A stretch of 42,227 nucleotides of DNA from Kiritimatiellales bacterium (GCA_021734345.1 JAIPJC010000012.1:1-42227), one strand, 5' to 3'; shown: positions 10,171-19,821, counted from the first letter of the stretch. Made by a program: numbers and translations. Notes: a model not told the origin generated them from the letters alone.

Positions 10171-11766
10171 ATGAGTGCTGAAAACAAGGTTTTTATCTAC
10201 GACACCACGCTGCGCGACGGCGCCCAGGCGGAAGGGGTGACCTTTTCTCCGGTTTCGAAGATCCACGTGGCCAAAATGCTGGACGCGTTCGGGGTGGACT
10301 ATATCGAGGGCGGCTATGCGGCCTCGAATCCCAAGGACATGGCCTTCTTCAAGGACATCAAGAAGGAAAACCTCCAGCACGCCAAGATCGCCGCGTTCGG
10401 CAGCACCCGCCGCGCAAACACGAAGGTCGAGGAAGACAAAGGTACGCTCGCGCTGCTCGAAGCCGGTACGGATGTCTGCACCATCTTCGGGAAAACGTGG
10501 CTGCTGCACGTGACCGAGGTCTTGAAAACCACGCCGGAAGAAAACCTGGCGATGATCGAAGACACCTGCCGCTTCCTGAAGGAACACGGCAAAGAGGTAA
10601 TCTACGATGCCGAGCACTTTTTCGACGGCTACCGCGACGACCCCGAATACGCCTTCCAAACCCTGGCGGCTGCCGCCAAGGGCGGTGCCGACGTGCTGGT
10701 GCTGTGCGACACCAATGGAGGCCGCCTGCCGCAGGAAATGTTCGAGACCACCCAGCTGGTTCGCGAAACCTTTAAGGTTGCGGTAGGCATCCACACGCAC
10801 AACGATTCGGAAATGGCCGTGGCCAACGCCATGGAGGCCGTCCGCGCCGGTGCCGTGCAGGTGCAGGGCACGATCAACGGCTTCGGCGAGCGCTGCGGCA
10901 ACTGCAACCTCGTTTCCGTGGTCGCCAACCTGATCCTGAAAACCGGCAAGACGTGCCTCGGCGATCCGTCGAAGCTGGATGGACTCAAGCAGCTTTCCAA
11001 ATTCGTGAACGAACAGGCCGGATTGCGCGACAACCAGCGCGCGGCATTCGTTGGCGACAGCGCGTTTGCGCACAAGGCCGGCATGCACGTCGATGGTGTC
11101 CGCAAGGTTTCGCAGAGCTTCGAGCATGTGCCGCCGGCGGCGGTCGGCAATGCGCGCCGTATCCTGATTTCAGAGCTTTCGGGCGCGAGCAACGTGATGG
11201 AAAAACTGCTCGAAATGGGCATGGACAACATCGACCGCAAGTCGCCGGAAGTGCGCGAGATCCTCCAGACCTTGGAAAGGATGGAGAAGAGCGGCTATGT
11301 CTACGAATCGGCCGACGCCTCCTTCAAGATGCTGATCAAGAAGGTGCTCAAGGAGCATCGGAGCTTCTTCGAGCTCGAAGGGTTCCGCGTCATTGTCGAA
11401 AAGCGCAGCAAGGATCAGCCCTGCCTTTCCGAGGCGACGCTCAAGCTGAAGGTGAACGGCGAAAGGGCCTTCACGGTCGGCGAAGGCGATGGCCCGGTCG
11501 ACGCGCTCAATTCCGCGTTGCGCCGTGCGCTCACGAAGTTCTATCCAAACATCGATGGCGTGCACCTCGCGGACTACCGCGTGAGCATCCTCGATCCCGA
11601 GGAAGCCACGGCGGCGAAGACCCGCGTGGTGATCGAATCGTCCGACGGCGTGTCGTCGTGGAGCACGGTCGGGGTTTCGGAAAACATCATCGAAGCCTCG
11701 TGGGAAGCCCTCGTCGACGGCGTGGAATACAAGCTGTTCCTTGATGAGGAGCAGCGTGAGGCGTGA
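10171..11766 (+). CDS. cimA: (R)-Citramalate synthase
   Basis: 531 aa DRE-TIM metallolyase. It condenses acetyl-CoA with pyruvate to citramalate, giving a threonine-independent route to 2-oxobutyrate and isoleucine. The start ATG at 10171 has AGGTG 7 nt upstream. The catalytic domain opens YDTTLRDGAQAEGVTFS, the GAQAEG form typical of CimA (isopropylmalate synthase has DGEQ). It continues with YIEGGYAASNPKD, metal-binding HTHNDSEMA and NGFGERCGN. The last about 130 residues are the LeuA-type regulatory dimer domain. Leucine-pathway genes are not adjacent. The last three residues (REA) are encoded by heptamer array C, which runs into the stop codon. Confidence 0.93.
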   Translation: MSAENKVFIYDTTLRDGAQAEGVTFSPVSKIHVAKMLDAFGVDYIEGGYAASNPKDMAFFKDIKKENLQHAKIAAFGSTRRANTKVEEDKGTLALLEAGTDVCTIFGKTWLLHVTEVLKTTPEENLAMIEDTCRFLKEHGKEVIYDAEHFFDGYRDDPEYAFQTLAAAAKGGADVLVLCDTNGGRLPQEMFETTQLVRETFKVAVGIHTHNDSEMAVANAMEAVRAGAVQVQGTINGFGERCGNCNLVSVVANLILKTGKTCLGDPSKLDGLKQLSKFVNEQAGLRDNQRAAFVGDSAFAHKAGMHVDGVRKVSQSFEHVPPAAVGNARRILISELSGASNVMEKLLEMGMDNIDRKSPEVREILQTLERMEKSGYVYESADASFKMLIKKVLKEHRSFFELEGFRVIVEKRSKDQPCLSEATLKLKVNGERAFTVGEGDGPVDALNSALRRALTKFYPNIDGVHLADYRVSILDPEEATAAKTRVVIESSDGVSSWSTVGVSENIIEASWEALVDGVEYKLFLDEEQREA

Positions 11767-11816
11767 AACGTGAGGCGTGATTTTCCCATTCACGCCTCAC
11801 TCATCAATCGTCACGA
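11754..11816. repeat. Heptamer array C (inverted), cimA-valS border
   Basis: Forward units gcgtgag, gcgtgaa, acgtgag, gcgtgat (11754-11781), then a 7-nt spacer, then reverse units ttcacgc, ctcactc, atcaatc, gtcacga (11789-11816). GTGAGGCGTGA (11770-11780) and its complement (11790-11800) make an 11-bp perfect stem with a 9-nt loop. It begins inside the last codons of cimA. It may end the cimA transcript, although there is no U-tract. Confidence 0.8.
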
Positions 11817-11850
11817 CCCTATTTAAAACAAAACAACTTGGATTAAACCC

Positions 11851-14502
11851 ATGGCAGAACTATCGAAAAGCTACGACCCGAAGGACGTTGAGGAAAAGTG
11901 GTACGCGAAGTGGATGGCGGATGGCCGCTTCCACGGCGAGAGCAAGGATGGGGGCGACCCGTTCTGCATCGTGATTCCGCCGCCGAACGTGACGGGCATC
12001 CTGCACATGGGCCACGCGCTCAACAACAATATCCAGGATGTGCTCACCCGCGTGGCGCGCATGCAAGGTAAGAATACCGTATGGGTTCCGGGCACCGACC
12101 ACGCCGGCATCGCGACGCAAAACGTGGTGGAACGCCAGCTGGCCAAGGAAGGCCTGACACGCGACGATCTTGGCCGCGACAAGTTCCTCGAACGCGTTTG
12201 GGCGTGGAAGGAGCAATACGGTAGCACGATCACGAACCAGCTCAAGAAACTCGGAGCCTCCTGCGACTGGGAGCGCGAGCGCTTCACGATGGACGCCGGA
12301 CTTAGCGATGCCGTGCTGGAAATCTTCTGCCGCCTCTACGACAAGGGCCTGATCTATCGGGGCAACCGCATCATCAACTGGTGCCCGCGGTGCCAAACCG
12401 CGCTGTCCGACGAGGAGAGCGAGCATATCGATGTCGAGGGCGCGCTCTACCACCTGCGCTATGCCGTGAAGGGCAAGAAGCAGAAGATCGTGGTGGCCAC
12501 CACGCGGCCGGAAACGATGTTGGGCGATACGGCCGTGGCGGTAAACCCGCGCGACGAACGCTACAAGGATTTGATCGGCCAAATGATCATTCTGCCGATC
12601 ACCAACCGCGAAATCCCGATCATTGCCGACGACTATGTCGACCCGGAGTTTGGAACCGGTTTGGTGAAGGTTACTCCGGCGCACGACCCAAACGACTTTG
12701 AAATGGGGCTGCGCCACAACCTGCCGCAAATCAATGTGATGACCGACACGGGAATCATGAACGAAAACGCCGGGCCGTACGAGGGCATGGATCGCTTCGC
12801 CTGCCGCAAGCAGTTGATGGAGGATTTGAAGGCGGGCGGACTCGTTGAAAAGGTTGAGGTACACCATCATGCGGTCGGGCATTGCTACCGCTGCGATACC
12901 GTGGTCGAGCCGCGCCTTTCGCCGCAGTGGTTCGTGAAGATGAAGCCGTTGGCGCGTCCGGCGATCGAAGCGGTGAACGATGGCCGCATCAAGTTTGTGC
13001 CCGAGCGCTGGAACAAGACCTACATGGGCTGGATGGAAAACATCCGCGACTGGTGCATCTCGCGCCAGATCTGGTGGGGCCACCGTATTCCGATCTTCTA
13101 CTGCGACGACTGCAACCACGAATGGGCCTCGAAGGTTTCCGAAACCGTGTGCCCGAAATGTTCGTCGACCAACGTCCGGCAGGACGAGGACGTGCTCGAT
13201 ACCTGGTTCTCGTCGTGGCTCTGGCCGTTCAGCGTGTTTGGCTGGCCGCAGCAAAACGACGACCTGAAGTTTTATTATCCGTCCAAGACATTGGTGACCG
13301 GCAACGAAATCATCTTCTTCTGGGTGGCCCGCATGATCATGTCCGGACTGGAAATCATGGATGATATTCCCTTCGACACGGTCTACATCCACGGCACCGT
13401 CCGCGACGACCAGGGCCGCAAGATGTCGAAGAGCCTCGGCAATTCCATCGACCCGCTCGACATCATCGAAAAATACAGCTCCGACGCGCTGCGCTTCTCG
13501 CTGCTGATGATCACCGCGACGGGGCAGGACGTCTATATCTCCGACGACAAGTTCGAGATTGGGCGAAACTTCGGCACCAAGATCTGGAATGCCGCGCGGT
13601 TCATGGAGATGCATTCGGAAGGGTTCGATGTAAAGGATCTGGCGTTCAAGAAGGTCGGCCTCTCGCCGGACGACCAGCACTTGCTGGCCAAGCTCAACGA
13701 AGCCATCGCCGCCACCAACGACAACCTTTCGCGCTATCGCTTCAACGATGCGACGCTGGCGATCTACGATTTCCTGTGGGGCAGCTACTGCGATTGGTAT
13801 ATCGAATATGCCAAGCCGATCCTCTTCCAGGGTTCGCCGGAGCAGAAGAAGCATACGCTGCAGGTGATGCACTACGCCTTTTCGAGCGCGCTGCGCCTGC
13901 TGCATCCGTTCATGCCGTTCCTGACGGAAGAGCTGTGGCATGGCATGGGCTACAACCATGCGGTTGAAACCATCATGCTGGCCGAGTGGCCGGAGAAGCC
14001 CGTTGCGACCGGCATCGATGCCGAGATCGTCAAGTATGTGGACGGCAAGCACGACCTGATTCGCGTCGGACGCATCCTGCGTGCCGAATACAATTTGGCG
14101 AACAAGCAGACCGCCTCGTTCAGCGTCCGCGCGTCGAACAAGTCCATTGCGGAGCAGATCGAAGCCGATCAAGCTTCCATCGTTGCATTGCTGAAGGCGG
14201 AAGACCTCCATGTGGATGTCGGCTTCACGCCGGGCAGCGCGATGCCGAGCGGCATGAGCATGCTGGGCACGATCTACATGTCCATCGAAGGACTCGTCGA
14301 CGTCGATGCCGAAATCAAAAAACTGACCGCCGAGTACAACGAAGTGAACGGCCATTTGCAGAACGTGAAGCAGAAACTCTCGAACCAGAACTTTGTCGGC
14401 AAGGCTCCGCGCGAGGTGGTGGCCGTGCAGGAAAAACGGCAGGAAGAGCTGATTGAAAAGAGCGAGAAGCTCAAGAAAATGATCGATATGCTGAAAGGCT
14501 GA
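11851..14502 (+). CDS. valS: Valyl-tRNA synthetase
   Basis: 883 aa class Ia synthetase charging tRNA-Val. The HIGH motif is HMGH at 52-55 in [16 protein letters not shown]. The KMSKS motif is at 524-528 in [20 protein letters not shown]-like editing-domain sequence ([18 protein letters not shown]) and the anticodon-binding domain follow. Residues about 815-883 form the C-terminal coiled coil, rich in Lys and Glu, typical of ValRS. A Cys pair (CDDC...CPKC, about 418-440) is a zinc-like insert. No strong Shine-Dalgarno is present before the ATG. The next gene starts 34 bp downstream. Confidence 0.98.
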   Translation: MAELSKSYDPKDVEEKWYAKWMADGRFHGESKDGGDPFCIVIPPPNVTGILHMGHALNNNIQDVLTRVARMQGKNTVWVPGTDHAGIATQNVVERQLAKEGLTRDDLGRDKFLERVWAWKEQYGSTITNQLKKLGASCDWERERFTMDAGLSDAVLEIFCRLYDKGLIYRGNRIINWCPRCQTALSDEESEHIDVEGALYHLRYAVKGKKQKIVVATTRPETMLGDTAVAVNPRDERYKDLIGQMIILPITNREIPIIADDYVDPEFGTGLVKVTPAHDPNDFEMGLRHNLPQINVMTDTGIMNENAGPYEGMDRFACRKQLMEDLKAGGLVEKVEVHHHAVGHCYRCDTVVEPRLSPQWFVKMKPLARPAIEAVNDGRIKFVPERWNKTYMGWMENIRDWCISRQIWWGHRIPIFYCDDCNHEWASKVSETVCPKCSSTNVRQDEDVLDTWFSSWLWPFSVFGWPQQNDDLKFYYPSKTLVTGNEIIFFWVARMIMSGLEIMDDIPFDTVYIHGTVRDDQGRKMSKSLGNSIDPLDIIEKYSSDALRFSLLMITATGQDVYISDDKFEIGRNFGTKIWNAARFMEMHSEGFDVKDLAFKKVGLSPDDQHLLAKLNEAIAATNDNLSRYRFNDATLAIYDFLWGSYCDWYIEYAKPILFQGSPEQKKHTLQVMHYAFSSALRLLHPFMPFLTEELWHGMGYNHAVETIMLAEWPEKPVATGIDAEIVKYVDGKHDLIRVGRILRAEYNLANKQTASFSVRASNKSIAEQIEADQASIVALLKAEDLHVDVGFTPGSAMPSGMSMLGTIYMSIEGLVDVDAEIKKLTAEYNEVNGHLQNVKQKLSNQNFVGKAPREVVAVQEKRQEELIEKSEKLKKMIDMLKG

Positions 14503-14536
14503 TCCAAGGTTTTTCCCGATCAGGAGAGGACAACGA

Positions 14537-16048
14537 ATGAACTATCCGTTCTGGGATGTCGAAATGGGCTACGGAATACTCATGGCGCTCATCGCCGTGG
14601 TGCATGTCTTCGTATCCCACTTCGCGATCGGGGGAGGGTTGTATCTGGTTGTCACCGAGCAGTCGGCACGAAAACACGACGATGCGCGCTGGCTCGGATT
14701 CGTCCGGCGGCTCAGCAAGTTCTTTGTCCTGACCACGGTGGTGTTCGGGGCGCTCACCGGCGTCGGCATCTGGTTTATCATCGGCCTGCTGGATCCGGCC
14801 GCCACCGAGGTGCTTATCCATAATTTCGTATGGGCGTGGGCGACCGAGTGGTGCTTCTTCATCGTCGAGATCCTTGCCGCCCTCCTCTACTACAATGGAT
14901 GGGATAGGATGTCGGCCCGCAACCATATGATGGTCGGCTGGATCTACTTTATCGCCGCATGGCTGTCGCTGGCCGTCATCGACGGCATCATCGCCTTCAT
15001 GCTCACGCCCGGCGGCTGGCTTGAAAGCGGCAGCTTCTGGGCCGGGTTCTTCAACCCGACCTATTGGTCGTCGCTGGTCCTGCGGACGGGCATCTGCATC
15101 ATGCTGGCTGGCCTGTACGCCTTGATGGCCGCCTCGCGCGAGAAGGATGCTTCTTTCAAGGCCAGCCTTGTTCGCCACTCCGCCGGGTGGGGGCTCGTCG
15201 GGCTGGCGGTCGTGGCCGCCTCCATGTTCTGGTTTCTGGCCGACATTCCGGCGACCGTCATGGACACAGCCGCCAAGGCGATGCCGATACCGATGGCCGC
15301 GCTCGGCCTCATGTGGCAGCTGGCCCTCGTGCTTGGTGCGATGCTGGTGCTGTTCGGGTTGGTTCTCCCTAAGGCGTACCATCCCTTGGTCGGCGTGGCC
15401 GTTATGGTCCTCGGGCTGGTTTGGTTCGGCTCGTACGAATGGTTTCGCGAATCGATCCGCAAGCCGTACGTCATCAGCGGCTACATGTACGCCAATGCAA
15501 CCGAAGTGGGAAAGGCCGAGGCGTATCAAGCCGACGGCCTGCTCGCCCACATGGCGTATCGCACCGGCGACGATGGCGACGATCTGTTCCGCCACGCGTG
15601 CCGTAGCTGCCATACGATTAATGGCTACAATGCGTTGAAGCCGTTGTTCGACGGCATGGATCGCGACTACATCGACGGGGCCGTGATGGGTACGGGCAAG
15701 ATGCTTGGCAACATGCCGCCGTTCCTTGGAACCAAGGCGGAGGCGGGACTGATCGCCGACCACATCTACAAGCAGGTCGACCACCGGCCGGTTGCCGAAA
15801 TCCACGGATTGAGCGGGGCCGCCCTCGGTCGCAAGGTCTACGAACTCCGCTGCGGCTCGTGCCATGTTCCCGGCGGCCATGGCAGCAATACCGAATCGTA
15901 CGCCGACATGGAGCCGGGGGATTTGGGCGACATGCTCGATATGGCGGCGGACCTCGGCGACCGGATGCCGGCTTTTACCGGCACAAGCGAAGAGCGCCAG
16001 GCGCTGATCGAATACCTTCAGATTCTCGGGAAAGGGGGTGCGCAATGA
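14537..16048 (+). CDS. CydA-like membrane protein fused to a di-haem cytochrome c domain
   Basis: 503 aa; Shine-Dalgarno AGGAGAGG. Residues 1-320 are a multi-helix membrane domain related to cytochrome bd subunit I: His23 and His28 in the first helix, the block E104...E111 then GWDRM (compare E. coli CydA E99, E107 and GWDRL, from memory), and E305-x2-RKPY in the position of the ExGRQPW block. The periplasmic quinol loop of CydA is absent, and no His is seen where CydA has the haem b558 ligand His186. Residues about 335-503 carry two haem c motifs, CRSCH (355-359) and CGSCH (439-443), each followed by a Met-Pro that could give the distal ligand (GNMPPF, RMPAF). It probably takes electrons from cytochrome c or to it, rather than directly from quinol. 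It overlaps the next gene by 4 bp (ATGA). Confidence 0.8.
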   Translation: MNYPFWDVEMGYGILMALIAVVHVFVSHFAIGGGLYLVVTEQSARKHDDARWLGFVRRLSKFFVLTTVVFGALTGVGIWFIIGLLDPAATEVLIHNFVWAWATEWCFFIVEILAALLYYNGWDRMSARNHMMVGWIYFIAAWLSLAVIDGIIAFMLTPGGWLESGSFWAGFFNPTYWSSLVLRTGICIMLAGLYALMAASREKDASFKASLVRHSAGWGLVGLAVVAASMFWFLADIPATVMDTAAKAMPIPMAALGLMWQLALVLGAMLVLFGLVLPKAYHPLVGVAVMVLGLVWFGSYEWFRESIRKPYVISGYMYANATEVGKAEAYQADGLLAHMAYRTGDDGDDLFRHACRSCHTINGYNALKPLFDGMDRDYIDGAVMGTGKMLGNMPPFLGTKAEAGLIADHIYKQVDHRPVAEIHGLSGAALGRKVYELRCGSCHVPGGHGSNTESYADMEPGDLGDMLDMAADLGDRMPAFTGTSEERQALIEYLQILGKGGAQ

Positions 16049-17067
16049 ACATGCTTCCAGAATCCTATTTCTTGTCTGCGCCGTTATGGCTGATTACGGT
16101 TCTTCACGTTCTGACCCTGACGCTGCATTTCGTGGCGATGAATTTCCTGGTGGGCGGCATCATCGTTGTTCTTGCAGGGAAGTTCTCGGACAAATGGAAC
16201 CATCCGGTCGTGAAGCAGTTCGTCAAGCTCTTCCCTGTCGCCATGGCGGCGACCGTGACGATCGGGATCGCGCCGTTGCTGTTTGTCCAGCTGGTCTACC
16301 CCCGGCAGATGTATTCGGCCGCCATCGTCTGCGGCTGGTTCTTCCTTTTGATCGTGTTCGTGGTCATCGCCGCCTACTACCTGCTTTATGGAGGTAGTTT
16401 CGCAAAGGCGGGCAGTAAGCGGGTTCCGGCACTGTTGTTCCTCGCCTTGGCCGGGTTGTTGTATGTGTCGGTGGTCTACAGCAATGTCTTTTCACTGGCC
16501 GAGCGCCCCGGACTGTGCAAGGCGCTCTATGCGCGGAACCAGTCGGGCCTGATGCTGAATCCGGAGGTTGGAAGTTGGATCTTCCGCTGGCTGCACATGA
16601 TGCTCGGAGCGGTGACGGTTGGCGGCTTTTTCGTCGGCCTGCTGGGACGCAAGCATGACGATGCCTTCAAGGTGGGCAAGACATTCTTTATTGGAGGGAT
16701 GGCTGTGGCGATGCTCTCCGGGTTCGTCTACCTGTTCAGCATGATGGATCTCATGAAGCCATTGATGCACTCTGCGGGGGCATGGTGGTTGCTGGGGTCG
16801 ATCGTTCTTGCGCTGGGCTCGCTCCACTTTTTCATGAAACGGAAATTTGCGGCCTCGGGTGGGATGCTGTTCGTGTCGTTGCTGGGCATGGTGGCGATCC
16901 GCCATATCGTGCGGTTGCTACGGCTGGACGGCGCGTATGCCCCTTCCTCGGTTCCGGTCCATCCGCAATGGGATGTGTTCCTGCCGTTTCTGGTTTGCTT
17001 CCTTGTGGCGCTGGGCGTTGTCGGGTATATGCTGAAGCTCTATTTCGGGAGGCAACGGCCCGATTGA
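16045..17067 (+). CDS. Second CydA-like membrane subunit
   Basis: 340 aa, almost entirely hydrophobic, with about 8-9 membrane helices. The start overlaps the previous stop (ATGA) and has AAGGGGGTG upstream, so it is translationally coupled. The first helix has His21 and His28 and NFLVGG, matching the first helix of its neighbour (His23, His28, AIGGG). His184 in RWLHMMLGAVTVGG sits where CydA has RFVHTVASGYVTG, the haem b558 ligand region (from memory). It has no CxxCH. With the upstream fusion it forms a two-gene bd-superfamily complex without a recognisable CydB, CydX or CydCD nearby. Its reaction (oxygen reduction or another electron transfer) is not established by sequence. Confidence 0.7.
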   Translation: MNMLPESYFLSAPLWLITVLHVLTLTLHFVAMNFLVGGIIVVLAGKFSDKWNHPVVKQFVKLFPVAMAATVTIGIAPLLFVQLVYPRQMYSAAIVCGWFFLLIVFVVIAAYYLLYGGSFAKAGSKRVPALLFLALAGLLYVSVVYSNVFSLAERPGLCKALYARNQSGLMLNPEVGSWIFRWLHMMLGAVTVGGFFVGLLGRKHDDAFKVGKTFFIGGMAVAMLSGFVYLFSMMDLMKPLMHSAGAWWLLGSIVLALGSLHFFMKRKFAASGGMLFVSLLGMVAIRHIVRLLRLDGAYAPSSVPVHPQWDVFLPFLVCFLVALGVVGYMLKLYFGRQRPD

Positions 17068-17082
17068 ACCGGAGAAAATTGA

Positions 17083-17967
17083 ATGAACGATACGATTGAA
17101 GGAGTAAGACCTGCCCGTCTGCCGGAATGGTTGCGGCGACCGATCCAGACGGATGTGGCCTATGCGGAAACCCATGCCGCCTTGAAGAAGAACGGATTAA
17201 ACACCGTTTGCGAGGATGCCAAATGCCCCAACCGCCACGAGTGCTGGAACCACGGCACGGCGACGATCATGATTCTCGGCAACATTTGCACCCGCGACTG
17301 CCGTTTTTGTTCGATTGCCACCGGCAAGCCGGAAGGGCTCGATCTTGAAGAGCCGAAACGGGTGGCCGATGCCGTCGAAAAAATGAATTTGAAGCATGTG
17401 GTGATCACCAGCGTTACGCGCGACGACGTGCTCGATGGCGGCGCCGATATTTTTGCCCAGACCATCACGGCCGTCAAGGAGCGCGTGCCCGGCGTCACGG
17501 TGGAGGTGCTGACTCCCGATTTCTGGGGCCGCAAGGAATCCCTCTACAAGGTGCTGGATGCCGGCCCGCTGGTTTTCAACCACAATATGGAAACGGTGAA
17601 GCGCCTACAGCGTTCGATCCGTTCGGGTGCGACGTACGAGCGTTCGCTGTCGGTGCTGAAGATGGCGTCGGAATACGGCGACCGCACGATCAAGGTGAAA
17701 ACCGGCATCATGCTCGGGCTGGGCGAAACCAACGAAGAGGTGATGGAATGCCTGCAGGATATCCATGACCACGGCGTCCGGCTGCTGACGATCGGCCAGT
17801 ACATGGCCCCGACGCGCGACCACGCGCATACCAAACGTTTCGTGACCCCGAAGGAGTTCGAGGATTTCGAGGACGCCGCCTACCGGCTCGGCTTCGATGC
17901 CGTCGCCTCCGGCCCGCTGGTCCGCTCCTCCTACCGAGCGGATAAAATGATCACGGTGAACAAATAG
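17083..17967 (+). CDS. lipA: Lipoyl synthase
   Basis: 294 aa radical SAM enzyme that inserts two sulfurs into protein-bound octanoate to make lipoyl groups. The auxiliary cluster motif CEDAKCPNRHEC (about 44-55) and the radical SAM motif CTRDCRFC (about 67-74) are complete, as is the C-terminal VRSSY whose Ser ligates the auxiliary cluster. Start at 17083 with GGAGA upstream. It sits 15 bp after the bd-like pair. A NifU/Nfu protein, the family known to rebuild the auxiliary cluster of LipA, lies three genes downstream in the same run. Confidence 0.97.
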   Translation: MNDTIEGVRPARLPEWLRRPIQTDVAYAETHAALKKNGLNTVCEDAKCPNRHECWNHGTATIMILGNICTRDCRFCSIATGKPEGLDLEEPKRVADAVEKMNLKHVVITSVTRDDVLDGGADIFAQTITAVKERVPGVTVEVLTPDFWGRKESLYKVLDAGPLVFNHNMETVKRLQRSIRSGATYERSLSVLKMASEYGDRTIKVKTGIMLGLGETNEEVMECLQDIHDHGVRLLTIGQYMAPTRDHAHTKRFVTPKEFEDFEDAAYRLGFDAVASGPLVRSSYRADKMITVNK

Positions 17968-17977
17968 GTCCGGTGCC

Positions 17978-18694
17978 ATGGCTGCGCTCAACAACACGAA
18001 GAAGATTGAAGACATCTGCGTGTTGATCTGCGCGCACAACGAGGCGGAGCATATCGGGGAGGTGGTGCGGACCACGCTTGAGCAGACCGGCTGCAAGGTC
18101 GTGGTGGTCGATGACGGATCGGACGATGGCACGGCGGCTCTTGCGGAACAAGCCGGAGCCTATGTGCTGCGCAATCCGGAAAACCTCGGCAAGGGGGCTT
18201 CGCTCCGGCACGGCTTCGACCTGGTTCGCGAGCGCGGGTGCGATGCCGTGGTGGTGGTCGATGGCGACGGGCAGCACGACCCGCGTGAAATCCAGCGGTT
18301 CCTCGATGCCTATGCGCGAACCGGGATTCCCGTGCTGATCGGCAACCGTATGGCCGACACGCGGGGCATGCCTTTTTCCCGCAAATGGACGAACCGCTTC
18401 ATGTGCTGGGTACTCAACCGTTTGACAAAAATCTATGTGGCCGATCCTCCTTGCGGTTTCCGCTTCTACCGCGCCGATATCCTGCCGTTCATCATGAGCA
18501 ACGAAAAACGGTTTGCGTTCGAGTTCGATATTCTGATCCATGCGGCCCTGCGGCATATCCGTGTCGATTCAGTGCGCATTTCAACGATCTACCACCATGG
18601 GCACCATCAAAGCCAGGTTGCGCCGCTGCGCGACGCCTGGTTGCTGATCCGCACGGTGCTGGACCATTTCTGTGACCGACGATTGATTAAATAA
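17978..18694 (+). CDS. GT2-family glycosyltransferase (polyprenyl-phosphate mannosyl/glucosyltransferase type)
   Basis: 238 aa, soluble or peripheral; no membrane helices seen. The GT-A fold motifs are clear: ICAHNEAEHIGEVV at the N-terminus, VVVVDDGSDDGT, NLGKGASLRHG, and the metal-binding VVDGDGQHDPRE. These are closest in style to dolichyl/polyprenyl-phosphate sugar transferases (DPM1/YfdH type). Acceptor and sugar cannot be determined. It starts 10 bp after lipA with only a weak Shine-Dalgarno, so it probably depends on the upstream operon. Confidence 0.85.
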   Translation: MAALNNTKKIEDICVLICAHNEAEHIGEVVRTTLEQTGCKVVVVDDGSDDGTAALAEQAGAYVLRNPENLGKGASLRHGFDLVRERGCDAVVVVDGDGQHDPREIQRFLDAYARTGIPVLIGNRMADTRGMPFSRKWTNRFMCWVLNRLTKIYVADPPCGFRFYRADILPFIMSNEKRFAFEFDILIHAALRHIRVDSVRISTIYHHGHHQSQVAPLRDAWLLIRTVLDHFCDRRLIK

Positions 18695-18705
18695 ATGGAG
18701 TTTTG

Positions 18706-19389
18706 ATGAAGAGATCCCTTGGTTTTTCTACTGTGGTGCTGTGCGCATTCCTGTTTTTGGGAGCCAGTGCCTTTTCCGCGGAGAGCGTCCGGACTTTGGA
18801 AAAGGGGCCGGAGATGGATCGCGGCGAAAAGATCGCGCGATGGATGGAAGACAAGGGGCTGGGCCAAACGGCTTCGGTCGCCGCGATCTCGACCCTGCCG
18901 ATCGTCGAGCTGCGCGGCGCGGTGCCAGTGGGAATCGTTGCGTTTGGCATGCCATGGTGGAAAGTGTTCCTCGTAGCTGTGGCCGGCAACATGCTCCCCA
19001 TTCCGTTCATTCTGTTGCTGCTCGGTCCGGCATCCAACTTCCTGATGCGGTTTGCCATCGGCAAGCGGTTCTTCGATTGGCTGTTCGCCCGTACGCGCAG
19101 GAAGAGCGCGAATATCGAGAAGTACGAGGAACTCGGCCTCACGATTTTTGTGGCGATTCCGTTGCCGGTCACCGGAGCGTGGACGGGGGCGATGGTGGCC
19201 TTCCTGATGGGGCTACCGTTTTGGAAGTCGATGCTTTATATCCTGCTCGGCGTGATGATCGCCGGGGTGATCATGACGATCCTGTCGCTGCTCGGATGGG
19301 TCGGGGCCTGCATCGCCGGTGCGGTATTGCTTGCATTGACGGCCAGCGCTGTTTTAAAAAGCATCAACAACAAGGGAGAACGGCAATGA
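18706..19389 (+). CDS. COG2426-type small multi-drug export-like membrane protein
   Basis: 227 aa. The ATG at 18706 has GGAG 5 nt upstream; a TTG directly before it is less likely. A signal-peptide-like segment (about 1-24, ending SAFSA) is followed by a hydrophilic stretch, and then a membrane domain with ISTLPIVELRGAVPVGIVAFGMPWW and later IPLPVTGAWTGAMVAFLMGLP. These two re-entrant proline/glycine segments are typical of the DedA-like/'small multi-drug export' family (COG2426, YqgA-like annotation varies). Function is uncertain; transport of lipid-linked or small substrates is possible. It overlaps the Nfu gene by 4 bp (ATGA). Confidence 0.75.
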   Translation: MKRSLGFSTVVLCAFLFLGASAFSAESVRTLEKGPEMDRGEKIARWMEDKGLGQTASVAAISTLPIVELRGAVPVGIVAFGMPWWKVFLVAVAGNMLPIPFILLLLGPASNFLMRFAIGKRFFDWLFARTRRKSANIEKYEELGLTIFVAIPLPVTGAWTGAMVAFLMGLPFWKSMLYILLGVMIAGVIMTILSLLGWVGACIAGAVLLALTASAVLKSINNKGERQ

Positions 19390-19634
19390 CAGACCAGGAA
19401 ATTTTAGATGCGGTGAATGTGGTCATGGACGAAGAGGTCAATCCGGCGCTGGCGTCGCATGGCGGTGGCGGAAACGTCACCAAGGTGGAGCATGGCGTGG
19501 TCTTTATTGAGCTGAGCGGTGGCTGCAAGGGATGCCCCGGGGCACGCATGACCATGAAGAACGGAATCGAAAGCCTCCTCAAGGAGCGCGTTCCGGGCGT
19601 CAAGGAAGTCATCGACGATACCGTCCACATGTAG
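19386..19634 (+). CDS. NifU/Nfu C-terminal-domain Fe-S cluster scaffold
   Basis: 82 aa, consisting only of the Nfu domain. The cluster-binding CxxC is Cys47/Cys50 in LSGGCKGCPGARMTMKNGIE, with the typical GG upstream and the VPGVKEVID end. Nfu proteins bind a 4Fe-4S cluster between two subunits and deliver it to clients, notably lipoyl synthase. It is translationally coupled to the preceding gene and is the last gene of the bd-like/lipA run, followed by a strong terminator. The other Fe-S assembly genes (suf/isc) are not in view. Confidence 0.9.
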   Translation: MTDQEILDAVNVVMDEEVNPALASHGGGGNVTKVEHGVVFIELSGGCKGCPGARMTMKNGIESLLKERVPGVKEVIDDTVHM

Positions 19635-19662
19635 TCGGGCATCCAGTCTTTGGAACCGGGCA

Positions 19663-19700
19663 ACGCATCGGCAACTTCTTGTTGCCGGTGCGTTTTTGTT
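19663..19700 (+). terminator. Rho-independent terminator after the Nfu gene
   Basis: 13-bp stem (19663-19675 with 19681-19693, one G-T pair), a TTCTT loop, then TTTTTGTTT. It closes the run that starts with the bd-like genes. Confidence 0.9.
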
Positions 19701-19821
19701 TGGAATCTGACAGGGGAAAACAATTGAACCCTTGCACGCGATTTGCAACTATCCGCGCCTGAGGAGCCGCCCCGACAGCACGATGCGGATTCGGGGAGGG
19801 GCTTCCGCCGGAGACCGTTCA

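Noticed and set aside
11860-14355. 831-codon open frame on the minus strand across valS
   Set aside because: It is antisense to valyl-tRNA synthetase, which has complete HIGH and KMSKS motifs; long antisense frames are expected from GC-rich codon use. The translation resembles no protein family.
14471-16045. 524-codon minus-strand frame across the bd-like gene
   Set aside because: Antisense shadow; the plus strand has clear haem motifs and a good ribosome site.
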